From: Chiayiivirga sp.
GTDB lineage: Bacteria; Pseudomonadota; Gammaproteobacteria; Xanthomonadales; Xanthomonadaceae
Direction of reading: 5' to 3'
Length of the DNA: 64,000 nucleotides
NCBI GenBank assembly: GCA_022647565.1
Contig: JALCLA010000003.1
Location: forward strand, 62,001-126,000
Part shown: positions 10,813 to 20,871 of the stretch, piece after piece
Numbering within the stretch: position 1 is the first letter of the stretch
Layout: each line of letters starts with the position of its first letter
Translations under genes and position numbers: made by a program
Notes under the pieces: generated by a model
What the model saw: the letters and a program-made list of their open reading frames with translations, nothing else
What the model was told of the DNA's origin: nothing
The model's database searches: none

Positions 10813-11454
10813 ATGATTCGTGTGTATCTGGTCGATGACCACGAGCTGGTGCGTACCGGCTTTCGGCTGATCCTTGCCAAGGAAGTCGATATCGAGGTTG
10901 TCGGCGAGGCGGGCAGCGGCGAGGATGCGTTGGCGCAGATCCGGCGGGTCAAGCCCGATGTCGTGTTGTGTGATCTGCATCTGCCCGGTGTAAGCGGGCT
11001 CGAGGTGACTGAGCGCATCGTGCGCGGCGAGTGGGGTCCGCGCGTGATCATCGTGTCGGTGCAGCTCGACGGGCCGATGCCGCGTCGCCTGCTCGATGCC
11101 GGTGCCAGCGGCTATCTCGGCAAGGGCTGCGCGGCGGAGGAGTTGCTGCGCGCGATTCGCGATGTCGCGCGCGGCAAGCGCTATCTCGCCAGCGACCTGG
11201 CCCAGCAGCTTGCGTTCGGCAGCCTGTCTGCCTCGGCAACGCCGTTCGATGCGCTCAGCGGTCGCGAACTGGAAGTGGTGATGCTGCTGGTGCAAGGCCA
11301 GCGCATGACCGAGATCGGGACGCGTCTGAACTTGAGTGCGAAGACGGTGGCCACGCACAAGTACAACGCCTTCGCTAAGCTTGGCGTCAAGGACCTGGCT
11401 GCGCTGACGCGGCTTGCGATGCAGCACGGGCTGAGCGATCCGGCGCGAGTGTAG
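10813..11454 (+). CDS. gacA: Response regulator of the GacA/UvrY type
   Basis: This 213-residue NarL/FixJ-type regulator has a receiver domain with acidic pair DD (8-9), phosphoacceptor D54 in VVLCDLHLPG and K104 in GYLGKG. A C-terminal LuxR-type helix-turn-helix (LSGRELEVVMLLVQGQRMTE to NLSAKTVATHKYNAFAKLGV) follows. Wording such as VYLVDDHELVRTGFRLIL and KRYLASDLAQQLA matches GacA/UvrY, which in known systems is phosphorylated by GacS/BarA and drives small RNAs of the Csr/Rsm system. The start at 10813 follows GGGGGGAACC. No uvrC follows, unlike the common gacA-uvrC arrangement. Confidence 0.88.
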   Translation: MIRVYLVDDHELVRTGFRLILAKEVDIEVVGEAGSGEDALAQIRRVKPDVVLCDLHLPGVSGLEVTERIVRGEWGPRVIIVSVQLDGPMPRRLLDAGASGYLGKGCAAEELLRAIRDVARGKRYLASDLAQQLAFGSLSASATPFDALSGRELEVVMLLVQGQRMTEIGTRLNLSAKTVATHKYNAFAKLGVKDLAALTRLAMQHGLSDPARV

Positions 11455-11474
11455 CCGCGCCGCGATCGCCTGAT

Positions 11475-11498
11475 GATCCGGCCCGCGCGGGCCGGATC
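11475..11498. terminator. Perfect 24-bp palindrome between gacA and rne
   Basis: GATCCGGCCCGC is followed directly by its reverse complement GCGGGCCGGATC, lying between the convergent stops at 11454 and 11507. No T-run follows on either strand, so it may cap transcripts rather than act as a full intrinsic terminator. Confidence 0.5.
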
Positions 11499-11506
11499 GA
11501 GCCGAT

Positions 11507-14500
11507 TCAGCGGTTGTCGTCGGCGGGAGCGTCCGGAGCCGGCTCCGCTGCTACTTCCCCGCTTGCCTTGGTCAGGTCTTCGGCCGACACACTGCGCATC
11601 ACGACGGTTGCCGCGGGATTCGCGTTCGATGCGTGCACGGCGGCATGCACGCTGGCAGCGAGCGAACTGGGTGCCGGAATCGGGGCCGGAATCGGGGCGA
11701 AGGCGTGACGCGGTGCCGGAGCGGCGACAGCTGGTGCTTGCGGCGAGACCGTCGGCGAGGCAGCACCGGGTGACGGTGTCGGCTCGCTTGCCGGCGGCGT
11801 CGCCATGATCGGCGAGCGCATCACCATGGTGCTGGCCGGATCGAGGGCCGCGCTCGGAGCCGGTGTTTGAGCTTGTGCCGGTTCCGGTGCCCGAACGGCG
11901 GCGTCGGCGGTTGCAGTCGCCGGCGTGTCGCTGCTCTGGGCCTTGGCAGCCGGCGCTTGCGTGGGCACTGCAGCCTCCGCAATCACGGCCGCACTGATGG
12001 CTGGCATGACTTGGGTTGCGGCCGGAGCGGGGTCGGATGCAGCGATGGCGGTAGCAACCGCGTGCGAAGCTGCCGGTGCGCTCACCGTGGCGGCAACTGC
12101 CGGGCTTGCGACGGGTGCAGGTGCCGGAGCGCTGTTGGTCGCTGCGGTAGCGGACTGCGGGGCGGGCATGGGGGCCGGTCGCGGCATCGGAGCGGCAAGC
12201 GTCGGGGTTGCCACCCCATCTTCGCCCTCGCCATCTTCGTCCTCGAAGTCGAGTTCAGCCTGTTCGCCATTGGGCAGGAGGATGGTTTCGGCGCTTGCGC
12301 CGTCCTGGCGACGACGGCGACGGCCACCGCGGCGACCGCGGCGACGACGACCGCCATTGCCTTCGGCCGCGCCGTTGGCGTCCGCGGCGGCGGGCGTTGC
12401 AGTGACGCCTGCTTCAGTTGCCTCGGTGTTTGCAGTCAACGCGGCTTCGGCGGCTTCGGTTACGGCGACCGCTGCGGCCGCAACCGGCGTGGCAGCCGGA
12501 GCAGCGGCATTCGCGACGGGAGTCGCCGGCAACTTCGGTTCGCGACGAGCCTCTGCTGCCTCCTTGCGCGCTTCGTTCTGGGTGGATCGTTCGCTGCGCT
12601 GCGTGTTCCGATCAGGGCGCGGTTCGCGATTGGCTTGCTGCTGTTCGCGCTGGCCGTCGCGTTGAGCGTTGCTGCCTTCCTGGCGATTGGGTTTGTTTCC
12701 GCCCTGGTTTTGCTTGGGCTGCTGCGGGTTAGGTTGCTTGGGCTTGTCGTTGTTCTGGGGACGTTCGTTCTGACGCTCGCGTTGGTCGCGGCGCTGGCTC
12801 TGGCCGTCGCGGTGTTCGTTGCGCTCGTTGCGGTCGCGATCATGGCGGCGACCATCGCCGCGGCCGCCGCGATTCGCGTCAGGACGCGGTTGCGATCCGG
12901 CGGGCTTTGCGGCCTTGGGCGGCGCGGGCGCTGGTGCCGGGGCGCCGCGGAAGAACTTCATGAGGCGTCCGATGAAGCCTTCGGACGGCGCCGCCGTCGC
13001 AGGAGCCGGATGCGACGGGGCAAGGGCCGCAGCAACCGGCGCAGGCACCGGTTCCGGCCTTTCCTCGCGTACCGGGGCGGGCTGCGCGGGTCGCACGTTG
13101 GTCACCGCCGGCAAGGCCGGAATGTTGAGGTTGGCCTTGGTCAGCGCATGCGCTTCGAGCTTGCGCGGCGTGGTGCGGCGGTAGCTCGGCTTGGTCGTCT
13201 CTTCGTCCAGCTCGTTCTCGCGCAGGCGATGCACGTTGTAGTGCGGCGTATGCAGTTGCTCGTCCGCGACGATGATCACCGGCACTTCGTGGCGGTCTTC
13301 GATCTCGCGCAAGGCGCGGCGCTTCTCGTTGAGGAGGAAATTCGCGATCTGCTGCGGTGCCTGCACCAGTACCTGGCCGGTGTTGTCCTTCATCGCCTGC
13401 TCTTCGACAAGGCGCAGGATCGAAAGCGAGAGCGACTCGACGCTGCGCATGCGGCCGTGGCCTTCGCAACGCGGGCAGACGATCTGGCTGGATTCGCCCA
13501 AGGACGGGCGCAGGCGTTGGCGCGACATCTCGAGCAGGCCGAACTTGGAGATCCGGCCAAGCTGGACCCGGGCGCGGTCGTGCTTGAGCGCGCCCTGCAA
13601 CCGGTTCTCGACTTCACGTTGGTGCTTGTTCGACTCCATGTCGATGAAGTCGATCACCACCAGCCCGCCGAGGTCGCGCAGGCGCATCTGGCGCGCCACT
13701 TCCTCGGCCGCTTCGAGGTTGGTGTTGAACGCGGTTTCCTCGATGTCACCACCCTTGGTGGCGCGTGCCGAGTTCACGTCGATGGCGGTGAGCGCTTCGG
13801 TCTGGTCGATCACCAGGGCACCGCCCGAAGGCAGGCGCACGGTGCGCTCGTAGGCGTTTTCGATCTGCGATTCGATCTGGAAACGGTTGAACAGCGGCAC
13901 CGTCTCCTTGTAGAGCTTGAGCTTGCGCAGGTTCTGCGGCATCACCTGCTGCACGAACTCGCGCGCGTCCTCGTACACCGATTCGGCATCGATCAGGATC
14001 TCGCCGATGTCGGCGCGCAGGTAGTCACGCAGGGCGCGGATGATGAGGCGCGATTCCTGGTAGATCAGGAAGGGCGAGGGCTTGGACAGCGCGGCGTCGG
14101 TGATCGCCTTCCAGACCTGCAAGAGGTAGTCCAGATCCCATTGCAGCTCTTCCGCGTCGCGGCCAACGCCAGCGGTGCGGATGATGACGCCCATGTCATC
14201 CGGGATGTTGAGCGCATCCATCGCTTCCTTCAGCGCGGCGCGGTCATCGCCCTCGATCCGGCGCGAGACGCCGCCCGCGCGCGGGCTGTTGGGCATCAGC
14301 ACCATGTAGCGGCCGGCGAGCGAGATGAACGTGGTGAGCGCGGCGCCCTTGTTGCCGCGCTCCTCCTTCTCGACCTGGATGACCACTTCCTGGCCTTCGC
14401 GCAGGAGTTCCTTGATCGTGGCCTTGCCGGGGCTGACCCCGTCCACGAAGTAGTCGCTGGAAATCTCCTTCAGCGGCAGGAAGCCGTGGCGTTCGCCGCC

Positions 14501-14680
14501 ATACTCGACGAAGGCCGCTTCGAGCGAAGGCTCGAGCCGGGTGATGCGGCCCTTGTAGATGTTGGATTTCTTCTGTTCCTTCGACGGCTGTTCGATGTCG
14601 ATGTCGTACAGCGTCTGGCCATCCACGATGGCAACCCGCAACTCTTCCGCCTGGGTTGCGTTGATCAGCATTCTTTTCAT
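11507..14680 (-). CDS. rne: Ribonuclease E
   Basis: This 1057-residue endoribonuclease and degradosome scaffold handles mRNA decay and rRNA/tRNA processing at the inner membrane. Residues 1-520 form the catalytic half: [20 protein letters not shown], an S1 domain (about 36-120), the DNase I-like site with [10 protein letters not shown] and VVIDFIDME, and the zinc link CPRCEGHGR. The C-terminal half is disordered: Arg/Asn/Gln-rich, then [14 protein letters not shown] and an acidic [13 protein letters not shown] patch, then long Ala/Pro repeats. Start chosen at ATG 14680, preceded by GAGGAA. The long leader and divergence from rluC are as in other gammaproteobacteria. Confidence 0.97.
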   Translation of the reverse strand: MKRMLINATQAEELRVAIVDGQTLYDIDIEQPSKEQKKSNIYKGRITRLEPSLEAAFVEYGGERHGFLPLKEISSDYFVDGVSPGKATIKELLREGQEVVIQVEKEERGNKGAALTTFISLAGRYMVLMPNSPRAGGVSRRIEGDDRAALKEAMDALNIPDDMGVIIRTAGVGRDAEELQWDLDYLLQVWKAITDAALSKPSPFLIYQESRLIIRALRDYLRADIGEILIDAESVYEDAREFVQQVMPQNLRKLKLYKETVPLFNRFQIESQIENAYERTVRLPSGGALVIDQTEALTAIDVNSARATKGGDIEETAFNTNLEAAEEVARQMRLRDLGGLVVIDFIDMESNKHQREVENRLQGALKHDRARVQLGRISKFGLLEMSRQRLRPSLGESSQIVCPRCEGHGRMRSVESLSLSILRLVEEQAMKDNTGQVLVQAPQQIANFLLNEKRRALREIEDRHEVPVIIVADEQLHTPHYNVHRLRENELDEETTKPSYRRTTPRKLEAHALTKANLNIPALPAVTNVRPAQPAPVREERPEPVPAPVAAALAPSHPAPATAAPSEGFIGRLMKFFRGAPAPAPAPPKAAKPAGSQPRPDANRGGRGDGRRHDRDRNERNEHRDGQSQRRDQRERQNERPQNNDKPKQPNPQQPKQNQGGNKPNRQEGSNAQRDGQREQQQANREPRPDRNTQRSERSTQNEARKEAAEARREPKLPATPVANAAAPAATPVAAAAVAVTEAAEAALTANTEATEAGVTATPAAADANGAAEGNGGRRRRGRRGGRRRRRQDGASAETILLPNGEQAELDFEDEDGEGEDGVATPTLAAPMPRPAPMPAPQSATAATNSAPAPAPVASPAVAATVSAPAASHAVATAIAASDPAPAATQVMPAISAAVIAEAAVPTQAPAAKAQSSDTPATATADAAVRAPEPAQAQTPAPSAALDPASTMVMRSPIMATPPASEPTPSPGAASPTVSPQAPAVAAPAPRHAFAPIPAPIPAPSSLAASVHAAVHASNANPAATVVMRSVSAEDLTKASGEVAAEPAPDAPADDNR

Positions 14681-15102
14681 TGTCGTATTCCTCACGCGCT
14701 CTACCGCGAGGAAAGCTGGTCGACAAGCGCCAGGACTCCGCTACCCGACTGATCGGCGGCGATCGCACGCGCCAGGCGCGACGCGATCACCGTGCAGAAA
14801 CTCCAGCGCTGTCGACCTGTGGGCCCAGCCCACGGGAGCGCTCAAACCAAACCATTCAAACCATTGAGCCAAGTGGCGCTTGCATGCCCATCCGGCCCCC
14901 TATGCGGAGTGCCGACAAAACTTCGGCACGCCCTTGCGAATTCCCGTATCGGACAGCGCCAGCACGAACCGTTAAGATCGCCGCCTTCGGCGCGCACCTC
15001 GGGGTGCGACGCTGCCAGAACCTGAACTGGTTGCTCCAAATACTTGAGCTGCCAGAGAAATCAGGACGATATCTCGCCCCAACAGTGTAGCAACCGAGGG
15101 TC
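14681..15102. promoter_or_regulatory. 422-bp divergent rne/rluC control region
   Basis: No gene is seen here. On the rne strand, CCTCGCG (14711-14705) can pair with CGTGAGG (14696-14690), which would bury the rne Shine-Dalgarno GAGG. Two more hairpins are GTGGGC/GCCCAC (about 14819-14833) and GTGCCGA/TCGGCAC (14909-14929). E. coli RNase E controls its own mRNA through leader hairpins, and this layout would suit that. On the plus strand a weak promoter for rluC is possible (CGGACA, then TAAGAT at 14973-14978). Confidence 0.55.
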
Positions 15103-16068
15103 ATGGCGGCAAACGAGGGGCAAACTGCGGGTCCGGGCGTGCGGCTGGTCAGGGTCAAGGAAGACCGCGACGGCCAGCGCGTAGACAATTTCCTGCTGGG
15201 CCAGCTCAAGGGCGCCCCGCGCTCCCTGATCTACCGCATCCTGCGCACCGGCGAGGTACGGGTGAACGGCAAGCGCGCCAAGCCCGATACGCGCCTGGCG
15301 GGCGGCGATCAGGTCCGGATTCCGCCGGTGCGGCTCGATGCCCCGACGGACCGGGGCCCGGCGCCGCAGGCCCCGATGCAGCAGCTTGCCTCCAGCATCG
15401 TGTACGAGGATCGGGCGTTGCTGGCCCTGAACAAACCCAGCGGTGTCGCCACCCACGGCGGCAGCGGCATCTCCTTCGGCGCCATTGAACTGCTGCGGCA
15501 GCTGCGGCCGGACGAATCGCTGGAGCTGGTACATCGACTGGATCGCGATACGAGTGGCCTCTTGATCGTGGCGAAGAAGCGCTCGGCCCTGACCGAACTG
15601 CAACGACTGATCCGCGAAGGCCGGCTGGAGAAGCGCTACCTCACCCTGCTGGTGGGCGAACTGCCGGGCAAACCGTTCACCGTGAACCAGCCCTTGCTCA
15701 AGTCCACCTTGCAGGGCGGGGAGCGCATGGTGCGGGTCGATGCGGAAGGCAAGCCATCGGTCAGCCACTACCGCCTGATCGAACGCGCCGGTGCGCACAG
15801 CTATGTCGAAGTGCGGATCGACACCGGTCGCACCCATCAGATCCGGGTGCATTCCGCCTACGCCGGTCATCCGGTGGCGGGCGACGAGAAGTACGGCGAC
15901 AAAGAAGCGAACAGGGCGTTGAAGGCGGCAGGCCTGAAGCGCATGTTCCTGCACGCGGCCTCCCTGCGTTTTGCGTTGAAAGATGGCGAGCAGCCGTATG
16001 TATTGAACGCGCCGCTGCCGGACGAGTTGCGCCGCGTGCTGGATACGCTGGGCACGAACGCGCGCTGA
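15103..16068 (+). CDS. rluC: 23S rRNA pseudouridine synthase RluC
   Basis: This 321-residue enzyme modifies uridines around positions 955/2504/2580 of 23S rRNA. An S4 RNA-binding domain lies at about residues 23-80 (RVDNFLLGQLKGAPRSLIYR, RTGEVRVNGKRAKPDTRL). The RluA-type catalytic domain has HRLDRDTSGLLIVAKK with the catalytic Asp, and GRTHQIRVHSAYAGHPVAGD. Length and order match RluC rather than RluD. It is divergent from rne, the conserved neighbour. Confidence 0.95.
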   Translation: MAANEGQTAGPGVRLVRVKEDRDGQRVDNFLLGQLKGAPRSLIYRILRTGEVRVNGKRAKPDTRLAGGDQVRIPPVRLDAPTDRGPAPQAPMQQLASSIVYEDRALLALNKPSGVATHGGSGISFGAIELLRQLRPDESLELVHRLDRDTSGLLIVAKKRSALTELQRLIREGRLEKRYLTLLVGELPGKPFTVNQPLLKSTLQGGERMVRVDAEGKPSVSHYRLIERAGAHSYVEVRIDTGRTHQIRVHSAYAGHPVAGDEKYGDKEANRALKAAGLKRMFLHAASLRFALKDGEQPYVLNAPLPDELRRVLDTLGTNAR

Positions 16069-16078
16069 GTTGCGGGAC

Positions 16079-17572
16079 TTACGGCGTCATCAGGAATCGT
16101 CCGCCAATCTCGGCCGAGCGCAACAGCCAGGACGGTGTGACGGTCATCGCCAACAGTCCGAGTACCGAATGCGAGGCCACCAGCGGCAGCAACGCCTGAT
16201 GCCGATAGCCCAGCCTGCTCCAGACGGCAGCTGCGAGGAACGTCAGCAGCATCAGGAAGAAATTCGGCAGGTGCAGCAGCCCGAACAAGGCGCCCGCAAG
16301 AATTGCGCCGCCGCGTTCCGTGCCGACCAGTTGCCGCGTGCGTGGCGCGATGAACTCGATCAGCAGGAACTGCTGGACTAGCGCCCAGGCCGGGTAGATC
16401 CAGAGTTTATCCAAGTCGGGCAGGCGCGCGCCGAATCCGTCCGCATCGGTCGAGTTCAATAGCGCGAAGAGTGCGAGCAAACCCAGTGCTGCTGCGGTGA
16501 CGCCGGCGGTTGCCTTCCAGGCCGCGGTATCGCCGAGCCAAGTCCAAGGCCGCGCTACACGGGTGAAAAGGAGGGGGAGGCAGAGGAAGCCGGCAAATGC
16601 CTTCAATCCAGCGTTGTCGTCCTCGCCGGGGATTCCTAGCCAAAGCAGTGCCGCCGGACCGAGCAGCACGAGGAGCGCCCACGCTGAGACGTGGTTGGGA
16701 TTGGCGGCAGAGCGACGCAGCCGGACGAATAGCAATGCTAGCGCCAGCGGCGCGGTGAGCAAGGCCACGCCGCGCCGAAAACGCGTCGATTGCGCTTCGA
16801 TGACCCCGTCCGGTAGCGCGCCGGTCACGGCGGGATAGACGAAGGCGAGGCTTGCCGCTTCCAGTTCGTCGCGCAAGCGCAGCAGGCGCTCGGGCAGGTC
16901 TGCGCCATGCACATGCACCACATGCAATCCCGATCCGCAGTGCGCCAGCGTTGCCGCCACCGAATCGCGCGCCTCGCAGACCTTGGGCATGGTGCGCGTG
17001 GACGGATAGAGGTCGAGACGACGTAGCTCGATGCGTGTTCCCGGCGCACTCTCGACATGCAGGCGCAAGCCGTGCGCAGACGTCGCGCCTGGCCAGTGCG
17101 GCAGGGCCAACGCGAGTGCATGGTGGCTGCCGCCCGAATGCACGGTCTCCGCGCCCGGATGCGCTGCTCCTGCCTCATCCATCGCCCACAATCGCAGACG
17201 AAGGGGGGCGTCGGAACGCAGGCTGAGGCGTGCGCCGTGCAAGGCGTGTAGCGCCAACGCGGGCCGCGGGAGTCGCAGCGAGACGTCGGTGCCGTTCGAG
17301 GCCTGCTTCCAACTCAGCCCCGACTCAGGATCGAACTGTGCCGCGGCGAGACCGATGCTGCCCGGAAGCACCACGGATTGGCGTGTCGCGAAGTTCCAAC
17401 GCAACGCATGACCCGCGTCCGAAAAGGCCGCAAGGTCGCGCAGCGTCACCCACTGCAACTGGGCCGCGACCGAACTCCAGGCCAGCAACAGGAAGCTCGC
17501 AACAATGAGGACAATCGAAAGCGCCGCGGCGCTGAGACGAGCGATACCTTGCCCTGAGGTCGCGGGGTTCAC
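16079..17572 (-). CDS. CPBP-family intramembrane protease with a large N-terminal domain
   Basis: About 497 residues. One N-terminal helix ([20 protein letters not shown]) is followed by about 220 residues with no membrane helices, probably periplasmic, and then about eight membrane helices. The C-terminal third shows CPBP/Abi motifs: EFIAPRTR (motif 1, with the second Glu replaced by Phe), FGLLHLPNF (motif 2) and ASHSVLG (motif 3). Such glutamic intramembrane proteases include CAAX-type and exosortase-linked forms; the substrate here is unknown. The start is GTG at 17572, overlapping the phhB stop (GTGA). The altered motif 1 means activity is inferred, not certain. Confidence 0.8.
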   Translation of the reverse strand: MNPATSGQGIARLSAAALSIVLIVASFLLLAWSSVAAQLQWVTLRDLAAFSDAGHALRWNFATRQSVVLPGSIGLAAAQFDPESGLSWKQASNGTDVSLRLPRPALALHALHGARLSLRSDAPLRLRLWAMDEAGAAHPGAETVHSGGSHHALALALPHWPGATSAHGLRLHVESAPGTRIELRRLDLYPSTRTMPKVCEARDSVAATLAHCGSGLHVVHVHGADLPERLLRLRDELEAASLAFVYPAVTGALPDGVIEAQSTRFRRGVALLTAPLALALLFVRLRRSAANPNHVSAWALLVLLGPAALLWLGIPGEDDNAGLKAFAGFLCLPLLFTRVARPWTWLGDTAAWKATAGVTAAALGLLALFALLNSTDADGFGARLPDLDKLWIYPAWALVQQFLLIEFIAPRTRQLVGTERGGAILAGALFGLLHLPNFFLMLLTFLAAAVWSRLGYRHQALLPLVASHSVLGLLAMTVTPSWLLRSAEIGGRFLMTP

Positions 17573-17913
17573 GCGCCGGCGAGCACTTCGGCCTTCGCCG
17601 CACAGATGAAATCGTTCTCCGACAGGCCGCCCACGTCGTGGGTGGAGAAGCGCACCACGCAGCGGTCGTAGTGCACGCCGAGGTCGGGGTGGTGGTCTTC
17701 GTGGTGCGCGATGTAGGCCAGCGCGTTCACGAAGGCCATCGTCCGGTAGTAATCGGTGAAACGGAAGGTCTTGCGAATCGCCGTACCATCCTCGATCACA
17801 TCCCAACCTGTCAGCAGGTTCAGGTGAGATGCCACGACCGTGGCATCGAGCCGATGCTCGGCGCCACGGCGCGGGATGCAGGATCGGGCGGCGAGGGCGG
17901 CGAGCGTGGTCAT
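17569..17913 (-). CDS. phhB: Pterin-4a-carbinolamine dehydratase
   Basis: This 114-residue protein has the family signature [20 protein letters not shown] and [20 protein letters not shown]. It dehydrates 4a-hydroxytetrahydropterin formed by aromatic amino-acid hydroxylases, recycling the cofactor. ATG at 17913 gives the expected length; the frame is open further upstream but without similarity. No phenylalanine hydroxylase gene is present in the window. It is coupled to the CPBP protease gene downstream by a GTGA overlap. Confidence 0.92.
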   Translation of the reverse strand: MTTLAALAARSCIPRRGAEHRLDATVVASHLNLLTGWDVIEDGTAIRKTFRFTDYYRTMAFVNALAYIAHHEDHHPDLGVHYDRCVVRFSTHDVGGLSENDFICAAKAEVLAGA

Positions 17914-17974
17914 GGCGGTGGGTCGCATTCGAAGTGTACGAAGTATAGCAACGTGCTTACGCAGCCCTGGTTCA

Positions 17975-18002
17975 TTCGCATCGACACGCCATGGCCTAGA
18001 AT
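17975..18002 (+). promoter_or_regulatory. Candidate nfuA promoter
   Basis: TTCGCA (17975-17980), a 16-base spacer and TAGAAT (17997-18002) are followed by TGCGCC. The predicted start is about 20 bases before the nfuA ATG. The same -10 plus GCGCC pattern occurs before rpsF and the A-type carrier gene at 42301. Confidence 0.5.
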
Positions 18003-18030
18003 TGCGCCATATCGCCCCCAGAACACGTGC

Positions 18031-18618
18031 ATGATCCAGATCAGCGACAACGCCCAGAGCCATTTCCGCCGCCTGCTCGAACAGCAGGGCCAAGACATGA
18101 TCGGTATCCGCCTCACCGCGGTGCGTGCCGGCACGCCGGCAGCCGATGCGAAGCTCGAGTTCTGCGAACAGGTGGATCTGCGGGGCGACGAGTGGGCGCT
18201 GGATTGCGCCGGCTTCACCTTGTTCGTCGATGCGGCCAGTGTGGCCTACTTCGATGCGGCCGAGATCGACTACGTGAGCAGCGCGACCGGCGGCCAGCTC
18301 AGCATCCGCGCCCCCAAGATCAAGGGCGATGTGCCGGGTGCCTCGGCATCACTTGTCGAGCGCGTGCGCTACGTGCTGGAGAGCGAAATCAATCCGCAGA
18401 TTGCTTCGCATGGAGGCCGCGTGGCGCTGGAGGAGATCACGGCGGCGGGAGAAGTCGTGTTGCGTTTCGGCGGCGGTTGCCAGGGCTGCGGCCAGGCCGA
18501 CGTGACGCTCAAGCACGGCATCGAGAAGACGTTGCTCGAGCGCGTGCCGGAGATAACCGCGGTGCGCGATGCGACCGATCACGCGCGCGGCGAGAATCCC
18601 TACTTCAAGCGTTCCTGA
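18031..18618 (+). CDS. nfuA: Fe/S biogenesis protein NfuA
   Basis: This 195-residue protein has a degenerate A-type (HesB-like) N-domain lacking its cysteines (residues 1-95) and a C-terminal NifU-like domain with the cluster-binding CxxC in [16 protein letters not shown]. NfuA carries 4Fe-4S clusters to targets such as aconitase and lipoyl synthase, notably under oxidative or iron stress. Length matches E. coli NfuA. It ends at a strong bidirectional terminator. Confidence 0.96.
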   Translation: MIQISDNAQSHFRRLLEQQGQDMIGIRLTAVRAGTPAADAKLEFCEQVDLRGDEWALDCAGFTLFVDAASVAYFDAAEIDYVSSATGGQLSIRAPKIKGDVPGASASLVERVRYVLESEINPQIASHGGRVALEEITAAGEVVLRFGGGCQGCGQADVTLKHGIEKTLLERVPEITAVRDATDHARGENPYFKRS

Positions 18619-18638
18619 CCGGAGCAGTTGGAGCGCAC

Positions 18639-18665
18639 AAAAAGCCCCGCTTGGCGGGGCTTTTT
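18639..18665. terminator. Bidirectional intrinsic terminator nfuA / cytochrome c
   Basis: AAAAA, GCCCCGC, loop TTG, GCGGGGC, TTTTT: a perfect 7-bp GC stem with A and T tracts on both sides, between convergent genes. Confidence 0.93.
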
Positions 18666-18693
18666 GTTGTGACTTGGAGCGCGTCGGAACGTG

Positions 18694-19029
18694 CTACTTG
18701 AGGTGGCTCAGGTCGTCCAGTTTCGCGGGTTGCGACGCGAAGAACGCGGCGAGGTTGTCGATGTCCTCGTTGCTCAGGGTATCGGCAAAGCCCTTCATGA
18801 TGGCATTGGCGCGAGCGCCGGACTTGTAGTCGTGCAGCGACTTGCTGAGGTAGTCGGCGTACTGGCCGGCAATGCGCGGGTACTGCCCGTCACCGGTGCC
18901 GTTGCCGTCGGCGCCGTGGCAGGCCTGGCAGACGATGGACTTGGCCTTGCCCGCTTCGGCGTCGCCTTGCGCAGCGACATTGGCGGAAGCGAAGGCGATA
19001 AGGGCGACGAATGCGATGCGGATGGTCAT
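18694..19029 (-). CDS. Periplasmic class I cytochrome c (first of a pair)
   Basis: 111 residues: a signal peptide (MTIRIAFVALIAFASANVAA), then a single haem site CQACH and YPRIAGQYADYLSKSL. The Met in NAIMKGF is the likely axial ligand. This is a single-domain cytochrome of the c4/c5-like group, a soluble periplasmic electron carrier. It lies 15 bases downstream of a second small cytochrome with the same layout, so the two probably form one operon. Confidence 0.88.
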   Translation of the reverse strand: MTIRIAFVALIAFASANVAAQGDAEAGKAKSIVCQACHGADGNGTGDGQYPRIAGQYADYLSKSLHDYKSGARANAIMKGFADTLSNEDIDNLAAFFASQPAKLDDLSHLK

Positions 19030-19044
19030 GCGCTGGATTCCGGC

Positions 19045-19380
19045 TTACTTCGATGCGCCTTCGGCGCCGAGGCTGGAGAGATAGGTGGCGATGTGGTCGA
19101 TGTCCTGGGCCGAAAAGCTCTCGGCCTGGGCGCGCATCGTCGGATGCTTGCGTTCGCCCTTCTGGTAAGCCGTGAGCGCCGCGATCAGGTACTCGTAGTT
19201 CTGGCCACCGATCTTGGGCACGTGGTAGTGCGGATAGACGTTCTTGTAGCCCGGGATGCCGTGGCAGCCGGAGCAGGTATAGACCAGTTGCTTGCCGATC
19301 TCGGCGTCGCCCTTGGCGAGGGCGGGGGCGGCGGCGAGCGCCAGGACGAGGCTGGAAACAAGGCGCAGGTTCGAGGTCAT
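19045..19380 (-). CDS. Periplasmic class I cytochrome c (second of a pair)
   Basis: 111 residues from ATG 19380: a signal peptide (LVSSLVLALAAAPALA) and haem site CSGCH, followed by YPHYHVPKIGGQNYEYLIAAL. The candidate distal Met is in HPTMRAQ. It resembles its neighbour in length and motif order, and together they look like the two halves of a cytochrome c4 split into separate genes. The electron partner cannot be told from the window. Confidence 0.87.
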   Translation of the reverse strand: MTSNLRLVSSLVLALAAAPALAKGDAEIGKQLVYTCSGCHGIPGYKNVYPHYHVPKIGGQNYEYLIAALTAYQKGERKHPTMRAQAESFSAQDIDHIATYLSSLGAEGASK

Positions 19381-19704
19381 CGGCGACAAATCCGGCGGCA
19401 GGACAAGGGCGGAAGCGAACCCGAAATAGCGGGGAACGCAAAGCGCGGAAGTATAGAGGCTGAACCGAAACAGGGCCAGCGGCGGGTAGCGGGAGCGGCT
19501 CGGCGTCGGAGTCCGGTTTTCCCGGGGCGCTCCGGTATGTGTCGTAAGTCATTGTCACAGGAAGAGGTCCGGGCCGTCCCGTGACTACATGCACGCGCCT
19601 CGGTGCGTGGTTCCGCGCACACTGCGGCCGGCTTCGCCCCTACCGCTTGACATGTTTCGTGTTGTAGCGAACTATATCACCATAATTTTCCCTCGGAACT
19701 CAGC
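19381..19704 (+). promoter_or_regulatory. 324-bp gap with the candidate RND operon promoter
   Basis: No gene is seen. TTGACA at 19647-19652 is a perfect -35. Possible -10 boxes are AACTAT (19670, spacer 17) and TATATC (19673, spacer 20), with CATAAT at 19681 as another. The leader to the membrane-fusion gene would be under 30 bases. No adjacent regulator gene is present. Confidence 0.5.
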
Positions 19705-20871
19705 ATGACTCGCCCCGCGATCGCCTCCCTGCAGCGCCCAGCCCGCTCCCTGATCCTGCTACTGGCCCTGGCTACCCTTTCGGCCTGTGGCGGCAGCGGT
19801 TCGGGCGGCAAGAACGGCGCCGGGGATTCCGGCCAATCAGGGGAGACCAAGGAAGACAAGCCGGTGCCGGTGGAAGTGGCCCAGGTGTCACGCCGGCCGA
19901 TCTCGGCGAGCTACCACGGGACGGCGGCACTGGAAGCACCGAACGAAGCCCAGGTCGTGGCGAAGACTTCCGGGGTATTGCTGCAACTGATGGCGGAAGA
20001 AGGTGACAAGGTTTCCGCCGGGCAGGTGCTGGCGCGGCTTGATCCGGATCGCCCGCGCCTGGAAGTGCAGCGCGCCGAGGCGATGTTGCACAAGCTCGAA
20101 GCAGACATGGAGCGGTCAAAGAACCTTTTCGAGCGCAAGCTGATCGCGGCCGACGTGTACGAAAAGCTGCGCTACGACGTCGCTACGCAGCGCGCAGCCT
20201 ATGACATGGCGCGACTCGAACTCTCCTACACGAACATCGTGGCGCCCATCGACGGCGTGATCGCGCAGCGCATGGTCAAGCAGGGAAACCTGATCCAGTT
20301 GAACACCGCGCTGTTCCGGCTCGTCGACGCGCGCCGCCTTGAGGCGGTGCTCAATGTCCCCGAGCGCGAGTTGGCGACCATGCGTGAAGGCCTCGGCGTG
20401 ACGATGCAGGTGGACGCCCTGCCGGGCCGCGATTTCAGCGGCCGCATCTCGCGCGTGAGCCCGGTGGTGGATGCCGGTAGCGGCACGTTCCGCGTGGTCT
20501 GCAGCTTCGACAGTGGCGAGGTGCTCAAGCCCGGCATGTTCGGCCGCGTCGGCGTCACCTATGACCAGCGCGGCGACGCCTTGACCATCCCGCGCACCGC
20601 CTTGCTGGAAGACGCGGGCGAGGCAGCGGTGTTCGCGGTGCGCGAAGGCGCGGCGGTACGGGTGCCGATCGAATTGGGCTATGTCAGCGGCGAGCTTGCC
20701 GAGATCCGCTCCGGGCTTGCGGAAGGCGAATCGGTGGTGACCGCCGGCAAGGTGACTTTGCGCGATGGCATCAAGGTGGATGTGCTCAACGCGCCCACGC
20801 CGGTGCAGCCTCCGGAAGCTGCCGTGGCACAACAGGGCGCGGACGTTGCCACTACCGCCGCGCAGCAGTGA
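19705..20871 (+). CDS. RND efflux periplasmic adaptor (membrane fusion lipoprotein)
   Basis: This 388-residue MFP has a lipobox LSAC (Cys near residue 28) and a Gly/Ser-rich linker. The lipoyl-like half GVLLQLMAEEGDKVSAGQVLARLDP, a helical hairpin (about 105-165) and the beta-barrel segment TNIVAPIDGVIAQRMVKQGN follow. It bridges the inner-membrane pump and an outer-membrane channel, but no TolC-type gene is in the operon. Two RND permeases follow on the same strand. Substrates cannot be told from sequence. Confidence 0.93.
   Translation: MTRPAIASLQRPARSLILLLALATLSACGGSGSGGKNGAGDSGQSGETKEDKPVPVEVAQVSRRPISASYHGTAALEAPNEAQVVAKTSGVLLQLMAEEGDKVSAGQVLARLDPDRPRLEVQRAEAMLHKLEADMERSKNLFERKLIAADVYEKLRYDVATQRAAYDMARLELSYTNIVAPIDGVIAQRMVKQGNLIQLNTALFRLVDARRLEAVLNVPERELATMREGLGVTMQVDALPGRDFSGRISRVSPVVDAGSGTFRVVCSFDSGEVLKPGMFGRVGVTYDQRGDALTIPRTALLEDAGEAAVFAVREGAAVRVPIELGYVSGELAEIRSGLAEGESVVTAGKVTLRDGIKVDVLNAPTPVQPPEAAVAQQGADVATTAAQQ

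Noticed and set aside
11867-14752. Long plus-strand open frame (961 codons) opposite rne
   Set aside because: It is a shadow of the GC-rich rne gene in another frame; the minus-strand protein has all RNase E motifs and this one has none.
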